Source: Bacillus sp. V5-8f
GTDB lineage: Bacteria; Bacillota; Bacilli; Bacillales; DSM-1321
Direction: 5' to 3'
NCBI RefSeq assembly: GCF_002863565.1
Contig: NZ_PGUW01000008.1
Coordinates: 1 to 34,921, forward strand
DNA length: 34,921 bases
Part shown: one piece after another, positions 1 through 8,040 of the stretch
How the letters are laid out: the number at the start of each line of letters is the position of its first letter
How positions within the stretch are numbered: position 1 is the stretch's first letter
Notes under the pieces: generated by a model
Database searches by the model: none
What the model saw: the letters and a program-made list of their open reading frames with translations, nothing else
What the model was told of the DNA's origin: nothing
Position numbers and translations under genes: made by a program

Positions 1-49
1 TTTAAAGTGTTTGCTCACTATTAAAAAACGTTGGCGCTTTGTTTTGTTC

Positions 50-64
50 AGTTTTCAAAGAGCA
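50..64 (-). promoter_or_regulatory. rRNA operon boxA antitermination element
   Basis: Read on the minus strand this is TGCTCTTTGAAAACT, followed by the tract (GAACAAAACAAAGCGCC) that normally leads into Bacillus 16S rRNA. It marks the 5' leader of an rRNA operon whose 16S gene lies beyond the left edge. It is recognised from its sequence and its position downstream of three promoters. NusB/NusE binding is known for the family and not shown here. Confidence 0.8.
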
Positions 65-74
65 ATACTCAATT

Positions 75-103
75 AATGTAACACGAAATAATTCAGTTGT
101 CAA
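75..103 (-). promoter_or_regulatory. rRNA operon promoter, proximal
   Basis: The minus strand has TTGACA (98-103), a 17-base spacer, then TACATT (75-80). This is the promoter nearest to boxA, so it is the last of three tandem rRNA promoters. The perfect -35 and optimal spacing fit a strong sigma-A rRNA promoter. Confidence 0.8.
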
Positions 104-156
104 CTTCTGCGAAAAACGAAATTATTTAATATGTAAGTAAACGAACCGACTTATTA

Positions 157-185
157 ATCATAGTGCTTTATAAAGAAAAAGTCAA
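157..185 (-). promoter_or_regulatory. rRNA operon promoter, middle
   Basis: The minus strand has TTGACT (180-185), a 17-base spacer and TATGAT (157-162). It is one of three tandem promoters with identical spacer length, 82 bases upstream of the proximal one. Confidence 0.75.
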
Positions 186-250
186 CAGTTTTTTAAAACT
201 TATTACGACTTGAATTCACTATGTTTTCACTTTTTCAAAGCGACTTAACT

Positions 251-279
251 ATATTAATCGCTTTGTTTTTTTATGTCAA
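251..279 (-). promoter_or_regulatory. rRNA operon promoter, distal
   Basis: The minus strand has TTGACA (274-279), a 17-base spacer and TAATAT (251-256). It is the farthest upstream of the three tandem rRNA promoters and lies under 70 bases from the start of the divergent DUF1292 gene. A short C5/G5 hairpin at 298-313 separates it from that gene. Confidence 0.75.
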
Positions 280-346
280 CACTTATTCGAATCATTTTTC
301 CCCCTGGGGGGAAGTTAAGACAAAACAAAGATGGAGGTGATACTAA

Positions 347-601
347 ATGACTGTTCCTGAAATCAGGGATTTCATTATTGTTGAGGAAGAAAACGGCGAG
401 GAAAAGCAGTATGCGGTCGATGCTTTATTCGATATAGAAGATAATTCTTATGCCTTATTAAGCTCTGGTGATGACCTTATATTAATGAGGGTTGAAGAAG
501 AAGATGGAGAGCAGTATTTGGTAGGTTTAGACGATCCGGTTGAAAGGGAGAATATCTTAAATGCATATGAAGTGGCCGTTGAGTCGGCTCCTGCAGAATA
601 A
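347..601 (+). CDS. DUF1292 (YrzB-like) small acidic protein
   Basis: An 84-residue, strongly acidic protein with the DUF1292 pattern: a short beta-rich segment (DFIIVEEENGEE), then a VDALFDIEDNSYALL core and a second acidic strand pair ending in DDPVERENILNAYE. The family (UPF0473, B. subtilis YrzB) has no known biochemical role. The ATG is set by AGGTGA eight bases upstream. It is divergent from the rRNA promoters and is followed 23 bases later by a co-directional unknown gene, so the two may be cotranscribed. The family is fairly certain and the function is unknown. Confidence 0.8.
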   Translation: MTVPEIRDFIIVEEENGEEKQYAVDALFDIEDNSYALLSSGDDLILMRVEEEDGEQYLVGLDDPVERENILNAYEVAVESAPAE

Positions 602-624
602 ACAGCAGCATAGCGGAGGCATCT

Positions 625-999
625 ATGGGGTATAAATCCATTGAAAGCATCCACCCTGACAAGCAGAAAGAAATTGAAGAAGTGATCGATAGAATGACTT
701 TTACCAAGAACTTTCGTTCAGCAACCGCCGAAGAATGGTATATATTTCTTCCCGGCTATAAAGATCCCAAATCAGGCGGAGCCGCAGGAAAAGCCATCAT
801 TCACTATAATCTGTATGGCAATAAAGAAGTCTTTATTAATACAACCATTATATTTGATGATCCAGACCTGTACAAAGATGAGGCATACCAATTGGTCTAT
901 GCAATAGCAGATGAACTAGTTAATCGCCTGGTAGGCTACGTTGATACATTGTTATCAGTGCATGCCGGCCAAAACTCTTATCAGGCAGAATATAAGTAA
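625..999 (+). CDS. conserved hypothetical protein, 124 aa
   Basis: I do not recognise this protein. It is soluble, with no signal peptide or membrane segment. It starts with a charged helix (HPDKQKEIEEVIDRM), has an aromatic segment (EEWYIFLPGY), a glycine-rich turn (KSGGAAGK), two probable beta strands, and a helical C-terminal third (LYKDEAYQLVYAIADELVNRL). The start is supported by GGAGG at 615-619. It lies in a possible transcript between the DUF1292 gene and the erythromycin-esterase-like gene, whose start is only 19 bases past this stop. The coding call rests on the RBS, tight spacing and length. Confidence 0.7.
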   Translation: MGYKSIESIHPDKQKEIEEVIDRMTFTKNFRSATAEEWYIFLPGYKDPKSGGAAGKAIIHYNLYGNKEVFINTTIIFDDPDLYKDEAYQLVYAIADELVNRLVGYVDTLLSVHAGQNSYQAEYK

Positions 1000-1018
1000 T
1001 CATGAAAGGATGATTTTC

Positions 1019-2284
1019 ATGCTTAAACAACTTGCTGAGAATGTACGGGAGCATGCTGTCCCCTTCAAGGATCCTCATGATTTGGATGCACTGGTTAAAA
1101 AGATCGGCGACTCGAGAATTGTCCTTTTAGGAGAAGCTTCTCATGGCACATCAGAATTTTACAAAGTCCGCGCCGAGATATCCAAAAAACTGATAAAGGA
1201 AAAAGGTTTCAATATTATTGCTGTCGAGGGAGATTGGCCGGCAAGCCAAAAACTGAATGGATATATAAAAGGTTATGATAAAAATAGTAAAACGGCGGAA
1301 GAAGTACTGCAGTCGTTCAACCGGTGGCCAACTTGGATGTGGGCTAACGAAGAAATCGCTGAATTCGCTGAATGGTTAAAAGAACATAACCGCTCAGAAT
1401 CCGGCACGAAAAAGGTGGGATTTTACGGCATTGATGTGTACAGTTTGTGGGAATCCATGGAAGAAGTGGTACGCCATCTTGAAAGAAACAATTCCCCAGA
1501 CCTCGCTTTGGCAAAAAAAGCTTTTTCTTGTTTTGAACCGTTTAACCGTAACCATGAAAAGTATGCCATTTCATCGGCTGTTTATTCAGAGGGCTGCGTC
1601 GAGGAAGTTACCAAGCTATTACACCGAATCAGTGAAAGCAGGCACCTATATCAATATGAAGAAGAAAGCAGCTTGGATATCAAAGTGAATGCTCTTGTTA
1701 CAGCTAATGCTGAGCGATACTACAGCACGATGATTCTTAATGATGAAAAATCCTGGAATATACGGGATTTGCATATGGTTGAGGCATTGAATGAAGTGAT
1801 GGATTTTTACGGCCCTGATGCGAAAGCCATTGTCTGGGAACACAATACACATGTAGGAGATGCTCGTGCTACCGATATGGCTGATAATGGACTGATTAAT
1901 GTCGGACAGATTGTTCGGGAACAAAACCGCACCGAAGACGTATATGTTGTTGGATTTGGAACACATAGCGGAACTGTAATTGCCGCGGATGAATGGGGAG
2001 TGGAGCTTGAGGAAAAAACCGTTCCAAAAGCAAAACTGGGAAGCTGGGAAGATATCCTGAATCGAACAGGGGATTTCGACAAGATATTATTCTTTGAGGA
2101 AGGAAACCGCCATCTGTTTTCATCGAAAATTGGACATCGTGCTATCGGGGTTGTCTACAATCCAGAATATGAACACTTTGGCAATTATGTCCCTTCTGTC
2201 ATTTCGGAGCGGTATGATGCTTTTGTCTTCATCAATAGAAGCCATGCCCTTAAGCCGCTCAATCTGTATGAGACAGTTTTATAG
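1019..2284 (+). CDS. erythromycin esterase family protein (YbfO-like)
   Basis: A 421-residue protein of the erythromycin esterase superfamily (PF05139). Near the N-terminus it has GEASHGTSEFY, where Glu39 and His42 match the catalytic Glu/His pair of Ere enzymes. It also has VEGDWP and, about two-thirds along, WEHNTHVGDA followed by GFGTHSGT, the family's second active-site block. Ere proteins hydrolyse macrolide lactone rings, but chromosomal Bacillus homologues such as YbfO have no proven macrolide activity, so this is not a resistance call. I chose the ATG at 1019 because AAAGGA lies eight bases upstream. An in-frame ATG at 941 lies inside the previous gene with no RBS. No signal peptide is seen. 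Confidence 0.85.
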   Translation: MLKQLAENVREHAVPFKDPHDLDALVKKIGDSRIVLLGEASHGTSEFYKVRAEISKKLIKEKGFNIIAVEGDWPASQKLNGYIKGYDKNSKTAEEVLQSFNRWPTWMWANEEIAEFAEWLKEHNRSESGTKKVGFYGIDVYSLWESMEEVVRHLERNNSPDLALAKKAFSCFEPFNRNHEKYAISSAVYSEGCVEEVTKLLHRISESRHLYQYEEESSLDIKVNALVTANAERYYSTMILNDEKSWNIRDLHMVEALNEVMDFYGPDAKAIVWEHNTHVGDARATDMADNGLINVGQIVREQNRTEDVYVVGFGTHSGTVIAADEWGVELEEKTVPKAKLGSWEDILNRTGDFDKILFFEEGNRHLFSSKIGHRAIGVVYNPEYEHFGNYVPSVISERYDAFVFINRSHALKPLNLYETVL

Positions 2285-2320
2285 CTTCTTCTATCCGGAT
2301 AACATGTACATTTATAATAA

Positions 2321-2358
2321 ATGTGTCATACGGGGCCACCCCCTATGACACATTTTTT
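2321..2358 (+). terminator. rho-independent terminator
   Basis: A perfect ten-base stem, ATGTGTCATA with TATGACACAT, around a C/G-rich loop, followed by a run of T. It closes the transcript ending with the Ere-like gene. No gene was found in the following 200 bases. Confidence 0.85.
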
Positions 2359-2566
2359 AATAGAACTTTCTGTCTATTTTTGATTGACTTTAGAACTTAT
2401 ACCATGCTAGCATTAAACCAAGTAAATTTATAGGATTAATTAAAATTAAAATGTGTAAGAATATAGGGAGAATAGCTTGCGGTCATTGCAGCGATTTCGA
2501 TTGCTGGCGGCTCCTACAGCAACATGCTTTTTATTGAACTGATTTGTGGAAAGGAGAATGTTTACA

Positions 2567-3322
2567 ATGAACAAATCAACTGTAATCCCCGGAGCTGAAT
2601 CCTATTTTTTAAAAGGAAACTCCACGGGCATCTTAATCTGCCATGGGTTTAACGGCACTCCCCAAAGCATGGAATTTATCGGACAAAAGTTTGCAGAACA
2701 TGGTTTTACTGTTTACTCCATAAGATTAAAAGGCCATGGAACTACTGTTGAAGAAATGGAATCAAGCAGATATCAGGATTGGATAAGAGATGTGGAAGAT
2801 GGATATCATCTGTTAAAACAAACATGCAGCAAGGTCTTCGTGATTGGACAATCCATGGGCGGAGCTTTGGCATTGACCCTTGCCGGAAAAGTTGAGTGTG
2901 ACGGAGTTTTGACGATAAATGCAGCGTTAAATGTGCCGGAGTATGAACAGTATAGGCATCGCACCACACCAAGATTCATTCCGGAAGGCAAACCTGATAT
3001 CAAAGATCCGCAAGCTGTTGAAATTACTTACACACAGGTTCCGATACATGCCATTCATCAGCTGCTTTCATTGATGGATATCGCTAGGGATTCTTTGCAA
3101 AAAGTAAAATGTCCCATTTTACTTTTCCATTCCCCTGACGATCATGTTGTCCCGCACGAATGTTCGTTTGAGATTTACGATTCAGTCTCTTCAAAGGGAA
3201 AAAGCATGATGTCCCTCAACAACTCATACCACGTCGCATCACTGGATTATGACCGCGATGCTATTATTGAAGCAGCCATTGAGTTTATCAACGGCAGGAG
3301 CAAGGACATCCTCGCATCTTAG
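2567..3322 (+). CDS. alpha/beta-hydrolase carboxylesterase (Est30-like)
   Basis: A 251-residue alpha/beta hydrolase of the size of Geobacillus Est30. The oxyanion segment ICHGFNG and the nucleophile elbow GQSMGG (Ser96) are clear. The acid is in SPDDHVVP (about Asp192) and the base in SYHVASLD (His222); these positions nearly match the Est30 triad (94/193/223). It is a cytosolic esterase with likely preference for short to medium acyl esters, by family. AAGGAG at 2551-2556 lies ten bases before the chosen ATG. An upstream in-frame GTG at 2546 would put this RBS inside the gene. It is monocistronic, after a terminator. Confidence 0.9.
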   Translation: MNKSTVIPGAESYFLKGNSTGILICHGFNGTPQSMEFIGQKFAEHGFTVYSIRLKGHGTTVEEMESSRYQDWIRDVEDGYHLLKQTCSKVFVIGQSMGGALALTLAGKVECDGVLTINAALNVPEYEQYRHRTTPRFIPEGKPDIKDPQAVEITYTQVPIHAIHQLLSLMDIARDSLQKVKCPILLFHSPDDHVVPHECSFEIYDSVSSKGKSMMSLNNSYHVASLDYDRDAIIEAAIEFINGRSKDILAS

Positions 3323-3349
3323 AAGAATTGTGTAATGCTAACCAATAGT

Positions 3350-3374
3350 GTTTATCCTTCACGATAACGGGTAT
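3350..3374 (+). promoter_or_regulatory. sigma-B-type promoter of csbD-like gene
   Basis: GTTTAT (3350-3355), a 13-base spacer and GGGTAT (3369-3374) match the Bacillus sigma-B consensus GTTTAA-N12-15-GGGTAT at 11 of 12 positions. It lies 38 bases before a CsbD-family gene, a class known to be controlled by sigma-B. Confidence 0.8.
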
Positions 3375-3411
3375 ATCTTATATATAAACACCCAGAAAGG
3401 AGGAAGCATTG

Positions 3412-3576
3412 ATGGGCGATTTTTCTGATAAAGTAAAAAGTACGGTCAATAATATCAAAGGTGAAGTAAAAGACCAGGCCGGAAACGCAAAAGGCGACCC
3501 CGGGCTTCAAGCCGAGGGGAAAATGGATAAACTAAAAGGCCGCTTGCAGGACGGAATCAGCAGGTTAAAAGATTAA
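3412..3576 (+). CDS. CsbD family general stress protein
   Basis: A 54-residue, highly charged, probably helical protein. It carries the CsbD pattern: a first KGEVKDQAGNAKGDP segment, then GLQAEGKMDKLKGRLQD. CsbD proteins accumulate under general stress, but their molecular role is unknown. AGGAGG lies about eight bases before the ATG, and a good sigma-B-type promoter is directly upstream. A strong terminator follows 14 bases after the stop, so it is monocistronic. Confidence 0.9.
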   Translation: MGDFSDKVKSTVNNIKGEVKDQAGNAKGDPGLQAEGKMDKLKGRLQDGISRLKD

Positions 3577-3589
3577 TAACACACTATTT

Positions 3590-3626
3590 AAAGACTGCCC
3601 ATTTATTAGGCAGTCTTTATTATTTT
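3590..3626 (+). terminator. terminator of csbD-like gene
   Basis: AAAGACTGCC pairs perfectly with GGCAGTCTTT across a nine-base loop and is followed by a T-rich tract. It lies 14 bases after the csbD-like stop. Confidence 0.85.
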
Positions 3627-3631
3627 CTATA

Positions 3632-3670
3632 AAAAGCCGATGTCCTACTAGTATGGAACATCGGCTTTGT
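3632..3670 (-). terminator. terminator of the small Cys-rich gene
   Basis: An inverted repeat with AAAGCCGATG arms, one mismatch near the loop, whose T-run (TTTTTATA) lies on the minus-strand 3' side. It is 37 bases past the stop of the minus-strand 39-residue gene and back to back with the csbD terminator. Confidence 0.75.
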
Positions 3671-3706
3671 TTAGCACATTTATTGGTATACCTGATTCAG
3701 GTGCAT

Positions 3707-3826
3707 TCACTTCTTTTCTTTTACAGCGTGGCGGTCCGTCAAGATTCTTGGCCCGCAATCACAAAGAATGGAATGCTTTAATTTCTTCATTGGCTTCCCG
3801 CATGCGTTACATACCTTTGTTTGCAT
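3707..3826 (-). CDS. small Cys-rich (zinc-ribbon-like) protein, 39 aa
   Basis: The minus strand encodes 39 residues with an N-terminal CNACGKPMKK knuckle (Cys6, Cys9) and a second CDCG pair (Cys22, Cys24), then a basic tail rich in Lys and Arg. The four cysteines suggest a single zinc site with unusual spacing (CxxC...CxC). A GGGGGTGG ribosome binding site lies about eight bases upstream, and a minus-strand terminator follows the stop, so the reading frame is framed by its own signals. I do not recognise a named family. It might act as a small zinc-binding or nucleic-acid-binding protein, which is inference only. Confidence 0.65.
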   Translation of the reverse strand: MQTKVCNACGKPMKKLKHSILCDCGPRILTDRHAVKEKK

Positions 3827-3948
3827 CTTAATTTCCACCCCCGACGGCTTATCTTTTACATGATTATATATAAATGTTTTGTAGTTTTCTTTATAGGTAT
3901 ATTATACAACTTGTAAAATTATAATCAATATTTATTTATAATTATTAT

Positions 3949-3977
3949 AAAAAAGAAGCCCTCATTGAGGAACTCCT
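3949..3977 (-). terminator. probable terminator overlapping the efeU stop
   Basis: On the minus strand CCTCA-A-TGAGG with weaker flanking pairs is followed by GCTTCTTTTTT. The stem includes the efeU stop codon. The core stem is only five perfect base pairs, so the strength is uncertain. Confidence 0.5.
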
Positions 3978-5725
3978 TTTGTCTTCATTTCATTACTTTT
4001 TATCCAATATGTTGTTCCTAGTATGATCAATAACAAAATGATTTGCGGTACAATCGTTTCCCATGTAGGATACAGCCCAATCCACTCAATGAATGGGACG
4101 GAATGTAGAGTATGGGTGGCGATGACCTGTGAAACCTGAAGCGAGTGGATGCTGATTCCTAGTATTTTAAAGGATAAAGCATAAATCAGTATGGTTGCGA
4201 TGAAAAAGAATAGCGAAATAGGAAGCCTCACGCTGTATTTGATAATCACATATCCTACGATCCCCAAAATAACAAAAGCGATCACCACGCCAATCAGAAG
4301 CTTACTCATGCTTATATACGGCGCCATTCCAGCATAAAATATGATTGTTTCGGCACCTTCCCTGAATATTGACAGAAAACTGATAAATGTAAACGAAGCT
4401 AAACCGCCCTTTGCCATCGCCTGCCCCAGTTGCCTATTAATGTATTTGTTCCAGTTTCCAATAGCGGATTTATTGTGAAGCCACGCTCCTACTGTAATCA
4501 TCATAAGAACTGCGGCAATTCCGGTTACGCCTTCAATATATTCCCTGCTGGATGCGGCAGTGATAGTGGAAAATACAATATTAATCATTACTGCCAATAC
4601 CGCACTTAATAAAAGACCTGTCCCAACTCCGAACCAAATCCACTTTTGCTTGTCTCCCTCATTAACCTTTTTGAGGAACGATAAAAGTGTCGCAACAATC
4701 AGCAATGCTTCTAATCCTTCACGCAACAAAATTAGGGCTGCATCCCAAATAGAGTAACTTGTTTTTTCTGTCAGAGGCAGAAGGCGGCTATTTAAATCTT
4801 TAACAATATTCGCGGTTTTTTCCGTATCCACCTTTTTTGATTCCAGCAGCGATATAGCAGCAGGAATTTTGGTCTCCACATCACTATACAGCTTGGGATC
4901 ACGAGTCTGTACGTCACCTTCTACCATTGGCCAGAAATTTAAGATTTCATTCAAATTGCTTTTCGCATGATTTAAGTCGTGATTTTCAATCCCGTTAATA
5001 CTTTCAGTCAACAGCCGTGTCACATCTGATAGTGAATAACTTGATTTTTCTCCTTTTTTCACATTGCCGTTTGCAAAGTCATTAATCGAATTCTTCAAGC
5101 TTGAAAGACTTGTTAGCGCTTTTTCCTTGTCGGCCGGTTCTTGCGTAATTGCAATGCGAATGAATGCCATGTGTTTTTCTATTTCCCCGTACGAAACAAC
5201 ACTTTCGTTGCGCACGATTTTTTCGACTCCCGTCCATGAGCTTAATAGATTGGAGTACTGGATCTTTGCTTTTGAAAGATTTTCATCTGAAATGGTAGCT
5301 GTCATCTCGTCGAGTAAAGGGATCAAGGCCTTCACACGTTCTTTTTCTTTTTCCGTGTCGGCCGGATTTAGTTGGTGATCATATTGGACAACGGAACTAG
5401 ATAAAGCAGAAAGAAGCGTATTCACTTTGTCAGGTTCAGCATTGCTACCTTGTAATGCTTGCTTAACAGCCTTAAGGTTTTCGTCGACCACTGCTGCTTG
5501 TTTGCTGTCCAAGTTTCTTACTGAATTCCATTCCGTTTCAAACGATGCCATATTTTTCCGAACAGCTTCCATATCACCTTTTTTTGCTTTCATTAAGCTG
5601 TCACCGATATAAACCAATAGCTTGTCATGGTTTTCAGCCGCTTGACCCGCTGGAATATAAGAAAAAAACACCATTAAGAACACCAGTATCGATAGTTGAA
5701 TTCCATTTCTAATTATCTTGCGCAT
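3962..5725 (-). CDS. efeU: EfeU/FTR1-family iron permease with fused extracytoplasmic domain
   Basis: A 587-residue membrane protein. Residues 1-30 look like a signal peptide ending in GQAAE. Residues 31-320 form a helical extracytoplasmic region with repeated spaced segments, as in the long FTR1-type permeases of Gram-positives. From about 325 come seven or so membrane segments carrying the two iron-coordinating motifs REGLE (335-339) and REGAE (455-459). It transports iron across the membrane, using Fe(III) formed by oxidation of ferrous iron outside. It is the last gene of efeO-efeB-efeU, 35 bases after efeB, with GGGAGAG before the ATG. B. subtilis has the order efeU-O-B, so the order here is rearranged. 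Confidence 0.93.
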   Translation of the reverse strand: MRKIIRNGIQLSILVFLMVFFSYIPAGQAAENHDKLLVYIGDSLMKAKKGDMEAVRKNMASFETEWNSVRNLDSKQAAVVDENLKAVKQALQGSNAEPDKVNTLLSALSSSVVQYDHQLNPADTEKEKERVKALIPLLDEMTATISDENLSKAKIQYSNLLSSWTGVEKIVRNESVVSYGEIEKHMAFIRIAITQEPADKEKALTSLSSLKNSINDFANGNVKKGEKSSYSLSDVTRLLTESINGIENHDLNHAKSNLNEILNFWPMVEGDVQTRDPKLYSDVETKIPAAISLLESKKVDTEKTANIVKDLNSRLLPLTEKTSYSIWDAALILLREGLEALLIVATLLSFLKKVNEGDKQKWIWFGVGTGLLLSAVLAVMINIVFSTITAASSREYIEGVTGIAAVLMMITVGAWLHNKSAIGNWNKYINRQLGQAMAKGGLASFTFISFLSIFREGAETIIFYAGMAPYISMSKLLIGVVIAFVILGIVGYVIIKYSVRLPISLFFFIATILIYALSFKILGISIHSLQVSQVIATHTLHSVPFIEWIGLYPTWETIVPQIILLLIILGTTYWIKSNEMKTKGVPQ

Positions 5726-5760
5726 ATCATTGATCTCTCCCTATGAAAAAAAAGACACAA

Positions 5761-7059
5761 TCATGAAAAAAGTGTCTCTCCGATATAACCGCCCTTTTTC
5801 GTTCCAGGCAGGCAGGCAAAAATGGCACTCCCTTTATGAACAGTGTATTCATTCAGTTTATCCATTTTAACTAAGCGTTGTTGCATGGGGATAAATTGCT
5901 TCTCCGGATTACGCTGAAAACAGATAAACAACAGCCCGGCATCAAAACTTCCTGTCTCAGGGTCCATCCCATCAGTATATGAATAGGCACGACGCAGGAT
6001 TTGCTGTGACCCATCACCATGCGCAAGACGCATATGGGAATTAACCGGAATGGCAAGCTGGCCGTTAGTATCCTTCTTATTATATTCAGGCGTATCAAAC
6101 TCATTTTTTTGCCCGATCGGCGCTCCGCTATCCCTGTGCCTTCCAAATGTATTTTCCTGTTCCTGCAATGCTGTACGGTCCCATACTTCGATAAACATTT
6201 GGATGCGCCTAACCACCATATAACTTCCTCCAGTAAGCCACCCTGGACCATCACCTGGCTGAACCCAAACGTGCTGGTCCATTTCTTTTCTATTATTTAG
6301 GTCTGGATTGACCGTGCCGTCTTTAAAACCGAATAAATTCCTTGGCGTTTCTTTCTTGGAGTCAGCCTGCTTTGTGCGCTGGAATCCAGACTGCACCCAA
6401 TGGATTAATGCTTTCCCACGGGCAATTCTTACCAGGTTCCGGACTGCGTGAAAAGCCACTTGAAGATCATCCGCACATGCCTGTATGCAAATATCTCCTC
6501 CGGTCCATTTATCCTCCAATGAATCGAGCGGGAACTTTGGTAGGTCCTTCAATTCCTTAGGCTTTTTGTTACGTAAACCGAAACGGTCCTTTCCGTCTTT
6601 ATCAAACAAGCCTGGCCCGACTCCAAATGTAATAGTCAAGTTAGATGGGGCAAGACCAACGGCTTCCCCCGTATCCTTTGGAGGCAGGAACAGGTTGCCA
6701 TCGTGTTCACCGACTGGTTTCCCCTCTGTCATAGCAGCAGATGCCTCTGTCCAGTCTTTGAACATTTTAATAACCTCTTCGCGACTCCCCGCTGTTATAT
6801 TAAGCGAGGCAAAATAAATATGATTTTGTGCTTCAGTGATGATTCCGGCTTGGTGCTGCCCGTAAAAAGGAATCTTATCCTGAAATGTTTCACCTTTTGT
6901 TACCTTTGTATTTGATAAAGACAGGAGGCCTCCGATGCCGGACGCTCCAATCAACATCCCGACACCACCAGCCCCGGCCGTTTTAAGCATATTTCTTCTT
7001 GAGACCTTTTTAGACAATAAAAAAGAATTTTCCGTACTTCTTTGAGATTCGTTTTCCAA
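5761..7059 (-). CDS. efeB: EfeB, Tat-exported Dyp-type haem peroxidase
   Basis: A 432-residue dye-decolourising peroxidase. The N-terminus carries a twin-arginine signal, S20-R-R-N-M-L-K, followed by a glycine-rich hydrophobic stretch, so it is exported folded. The catalytic GXXDG motif is GFKDG at 244-248 (Asp247), followed by the usual TVNPD. The C-terminal half has SHMRLAHGDG and GLLFICFQRNPE, with the expected haem-ligand region. In EfeUOB systems it oxidises ferrous iron for uptake by EfeU. The first codon is TTG, directly abutting the efeO stop, with GGGGG eight bases upstream; no better start exists before the Tat motif. Translational coupling with efeO is likely. Confidence 0.93.
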   Translation of the reverse strand: MENESQRSTENSFLLSKKVSRRNMLKTAGAGGVGMLIGASGIGGLLSLSNTKVTKGETFQDKIPFYGQHQAGIITEAQNHIYFASLNITAGSREEVIKMFKDWTEASAAMTEGKPVGEHDGNLFLPPKDTGEAVGLAPSNLTITFGVGPGLFDKDGKDRFGLRNKKPKELKDLPKFPLDSLEDKWTGGDICIQACADDLQVAFHAVRNLVRIARGKALIHWVQSGFQRTKQADSKKETPRNLFGFKDGTVNPDLNNRKEMDQHVWVQPGDGPGWLTGGSYMVVRRIQMFIEVWDRTALQEQENTFGRHRDSGAPIGQKNEFDTPEYNKKDTNGQLAIPVNSHMRLAHGDGSQQILRRAYSYTDGMDPETGSFDAGLLFICFQRNPEKQFIPMQQRLVKMDKLNEYTVHKGSAIFACLPGTKKGGYIGETLFS

Positions 7060-7920
7060 TTAAGATGCCCCCGTTACGATCCCTATTTGAGAAAGCGGTT
7101 CAGCTAAAGCATCAATAGATTGGCTTAACTGTTTTACTTCCGGCTTTGTTAACTCTGTATAAAGCTTGTAAGCTTCACCTTTTTTGTGTTGGTTCAAAAG
7201 ATTGTAAACATCGTCGAAACGCTTTTGGATTTCCTCGCTAAGCGCTTTATCCTTTTCCGCTAGTGCCGGGTTTAATAGTTGATAAATTTTTTCAGCTCCC
7301 TGAACGTTAGCAGCGAAATCATATAAATCTGTATGAGAATACCGGTCTTCTTCCCCTGTTACCTTTGAGGTGGATACTTCATTTAACAGATCTACGGCAC
7401 CTGTGATCAACAGCTCCGGCGTGACCTGTACCGTCTCCACCTTTGCACGCAAAAGATTCACATCGTTCATCAACTGCTCTGCATACTTTTCATAGCCTTT
7501 TGTCGTGTTTTCAGCCCAGAGACCTTTTTCGATACGGTGGTAGCCAGTCCATTCATTTTCTGGCACATCACCTTCACGAGCATCGATTTTGGGATCTAGG
7601 TCCCCGAATACCTCCGCAATTGGCTCTGCACGTTCGTAATGCATACGTGCAGGTGCATAAGCTGCTTTTGCTCTCTCAATATCACCTGATTTTACCGCGT
7701 TTGTGAATTCCTCTGTTGATGTTACAAACGATTCAATTTCTCCCAATGCATATGTGCGGTATTCTGTTGCTACATCATCCAATTTACTTGATTCGGACGC
7801 TGCAGCGGTGGGCTCTTTCTTTGATTCATTTTCAGCCGAAGCATTATCATTGGACTGAGCACAACCAAACAGTAGATTAGTGGACAATAAGATTGCTAAG
7901 GATGCTTTCCATTTACTCAT
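7060..7920 (-). CDS. efeO: EfeO/EfeM-type iron-binding lipoprotein (imelysin-like)
   Basis: A 286-residue lipoprotein. The signal ends in a lipobox LLFGC with Cys20 as the lipidated residue, followed by a Ser/Glu/Ala-rich linker to about residue 48. The rest is the helical imelysin (peptidase M75) fold with HYERAEP (94-100) and HRIEKGLW (128-135), the latter replacing the more common HPIE. It lacks an N-terminal cupredoxin domain, so it resembles the short EfeM form. It is thought to deliver iron to EfeU. It is first in the operon, with GAGGAG before the ATG and a Fur box overlapping its promoter. Confidence 0.92.
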   Translation of the reverse strand: MSKWKASLAILLSTNLLFGCAQSNDNASAENESKKEPTAAASESSKLDDVATEYRTYALGEIESFVTSTEEFTNAVKSGDIERAKAAYAPARMHYERAEPIAEVFGDLDPKIDAREGDVPENEWTGYHRIEKGLWAENTTKGYEKYAEQLMNDVNLLRAKVETVQVTPELLITGAVDLLNEVSTSKVTGEEDRYSHTDLYDFAANVQGAEKIYQLLNPALAEKDKALSEEIQKRFDDVYNLLNQHKKGEAYKLYTELTKPEVKQLSQSIDALAEPLSQIGIVTGAS

Positions 7921-7958
7921 TTTTAATGTTCTCCTCTTAATTCACATATTATATATAT

Positions 7959-7988
7959 ATTTTAACAGAGATTGAAATTCATTATCAA
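7959..7988 (-). promoter_or_regulatory. efe operon promoter overlapped by a Fur box
   Basis: On the minus strand TTGATA (7983-7988), an 18-base spacer and TAAAAT (7959-7964) form a sigma-A-type promoter. The Fur 7-1-7 element TGATAATGAATTTCA occupies 7973-7987 and matches TGATAAT-N-ATTATCA at 12 of 14 positions. It covers the -35 and spacer, so iron-replete repression of efeOBU is the likely control. Confidence 0.8.
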
Positions 7989-8040
7989 TTAGTTTTATGA
8001 AAAATTTACTTTTCCAAATTTTTTAAGAGATCTTCTGAGA

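Noticed and set aside
941..1018. Longer N-terminus of the Ere-like gene
   Set aside because: It overlaps the end of the previous gene, has no RBS, and adds residues not expected in the family.
1019..2284. Calling the Ere-like gene an antibiotic resistance determinant
   Set aside because: Chromosomal homologues in Bacillus have no shown macrolide esterase activity, and the context is ordinary core genome.
2470..2566. Short frame with AVIAAISIAGGSYSNM upstream of the esterase
   Set aside because: A stop directly precedes it and there is no start codon or RBS; it looks like chance or an old remnant too short to name.
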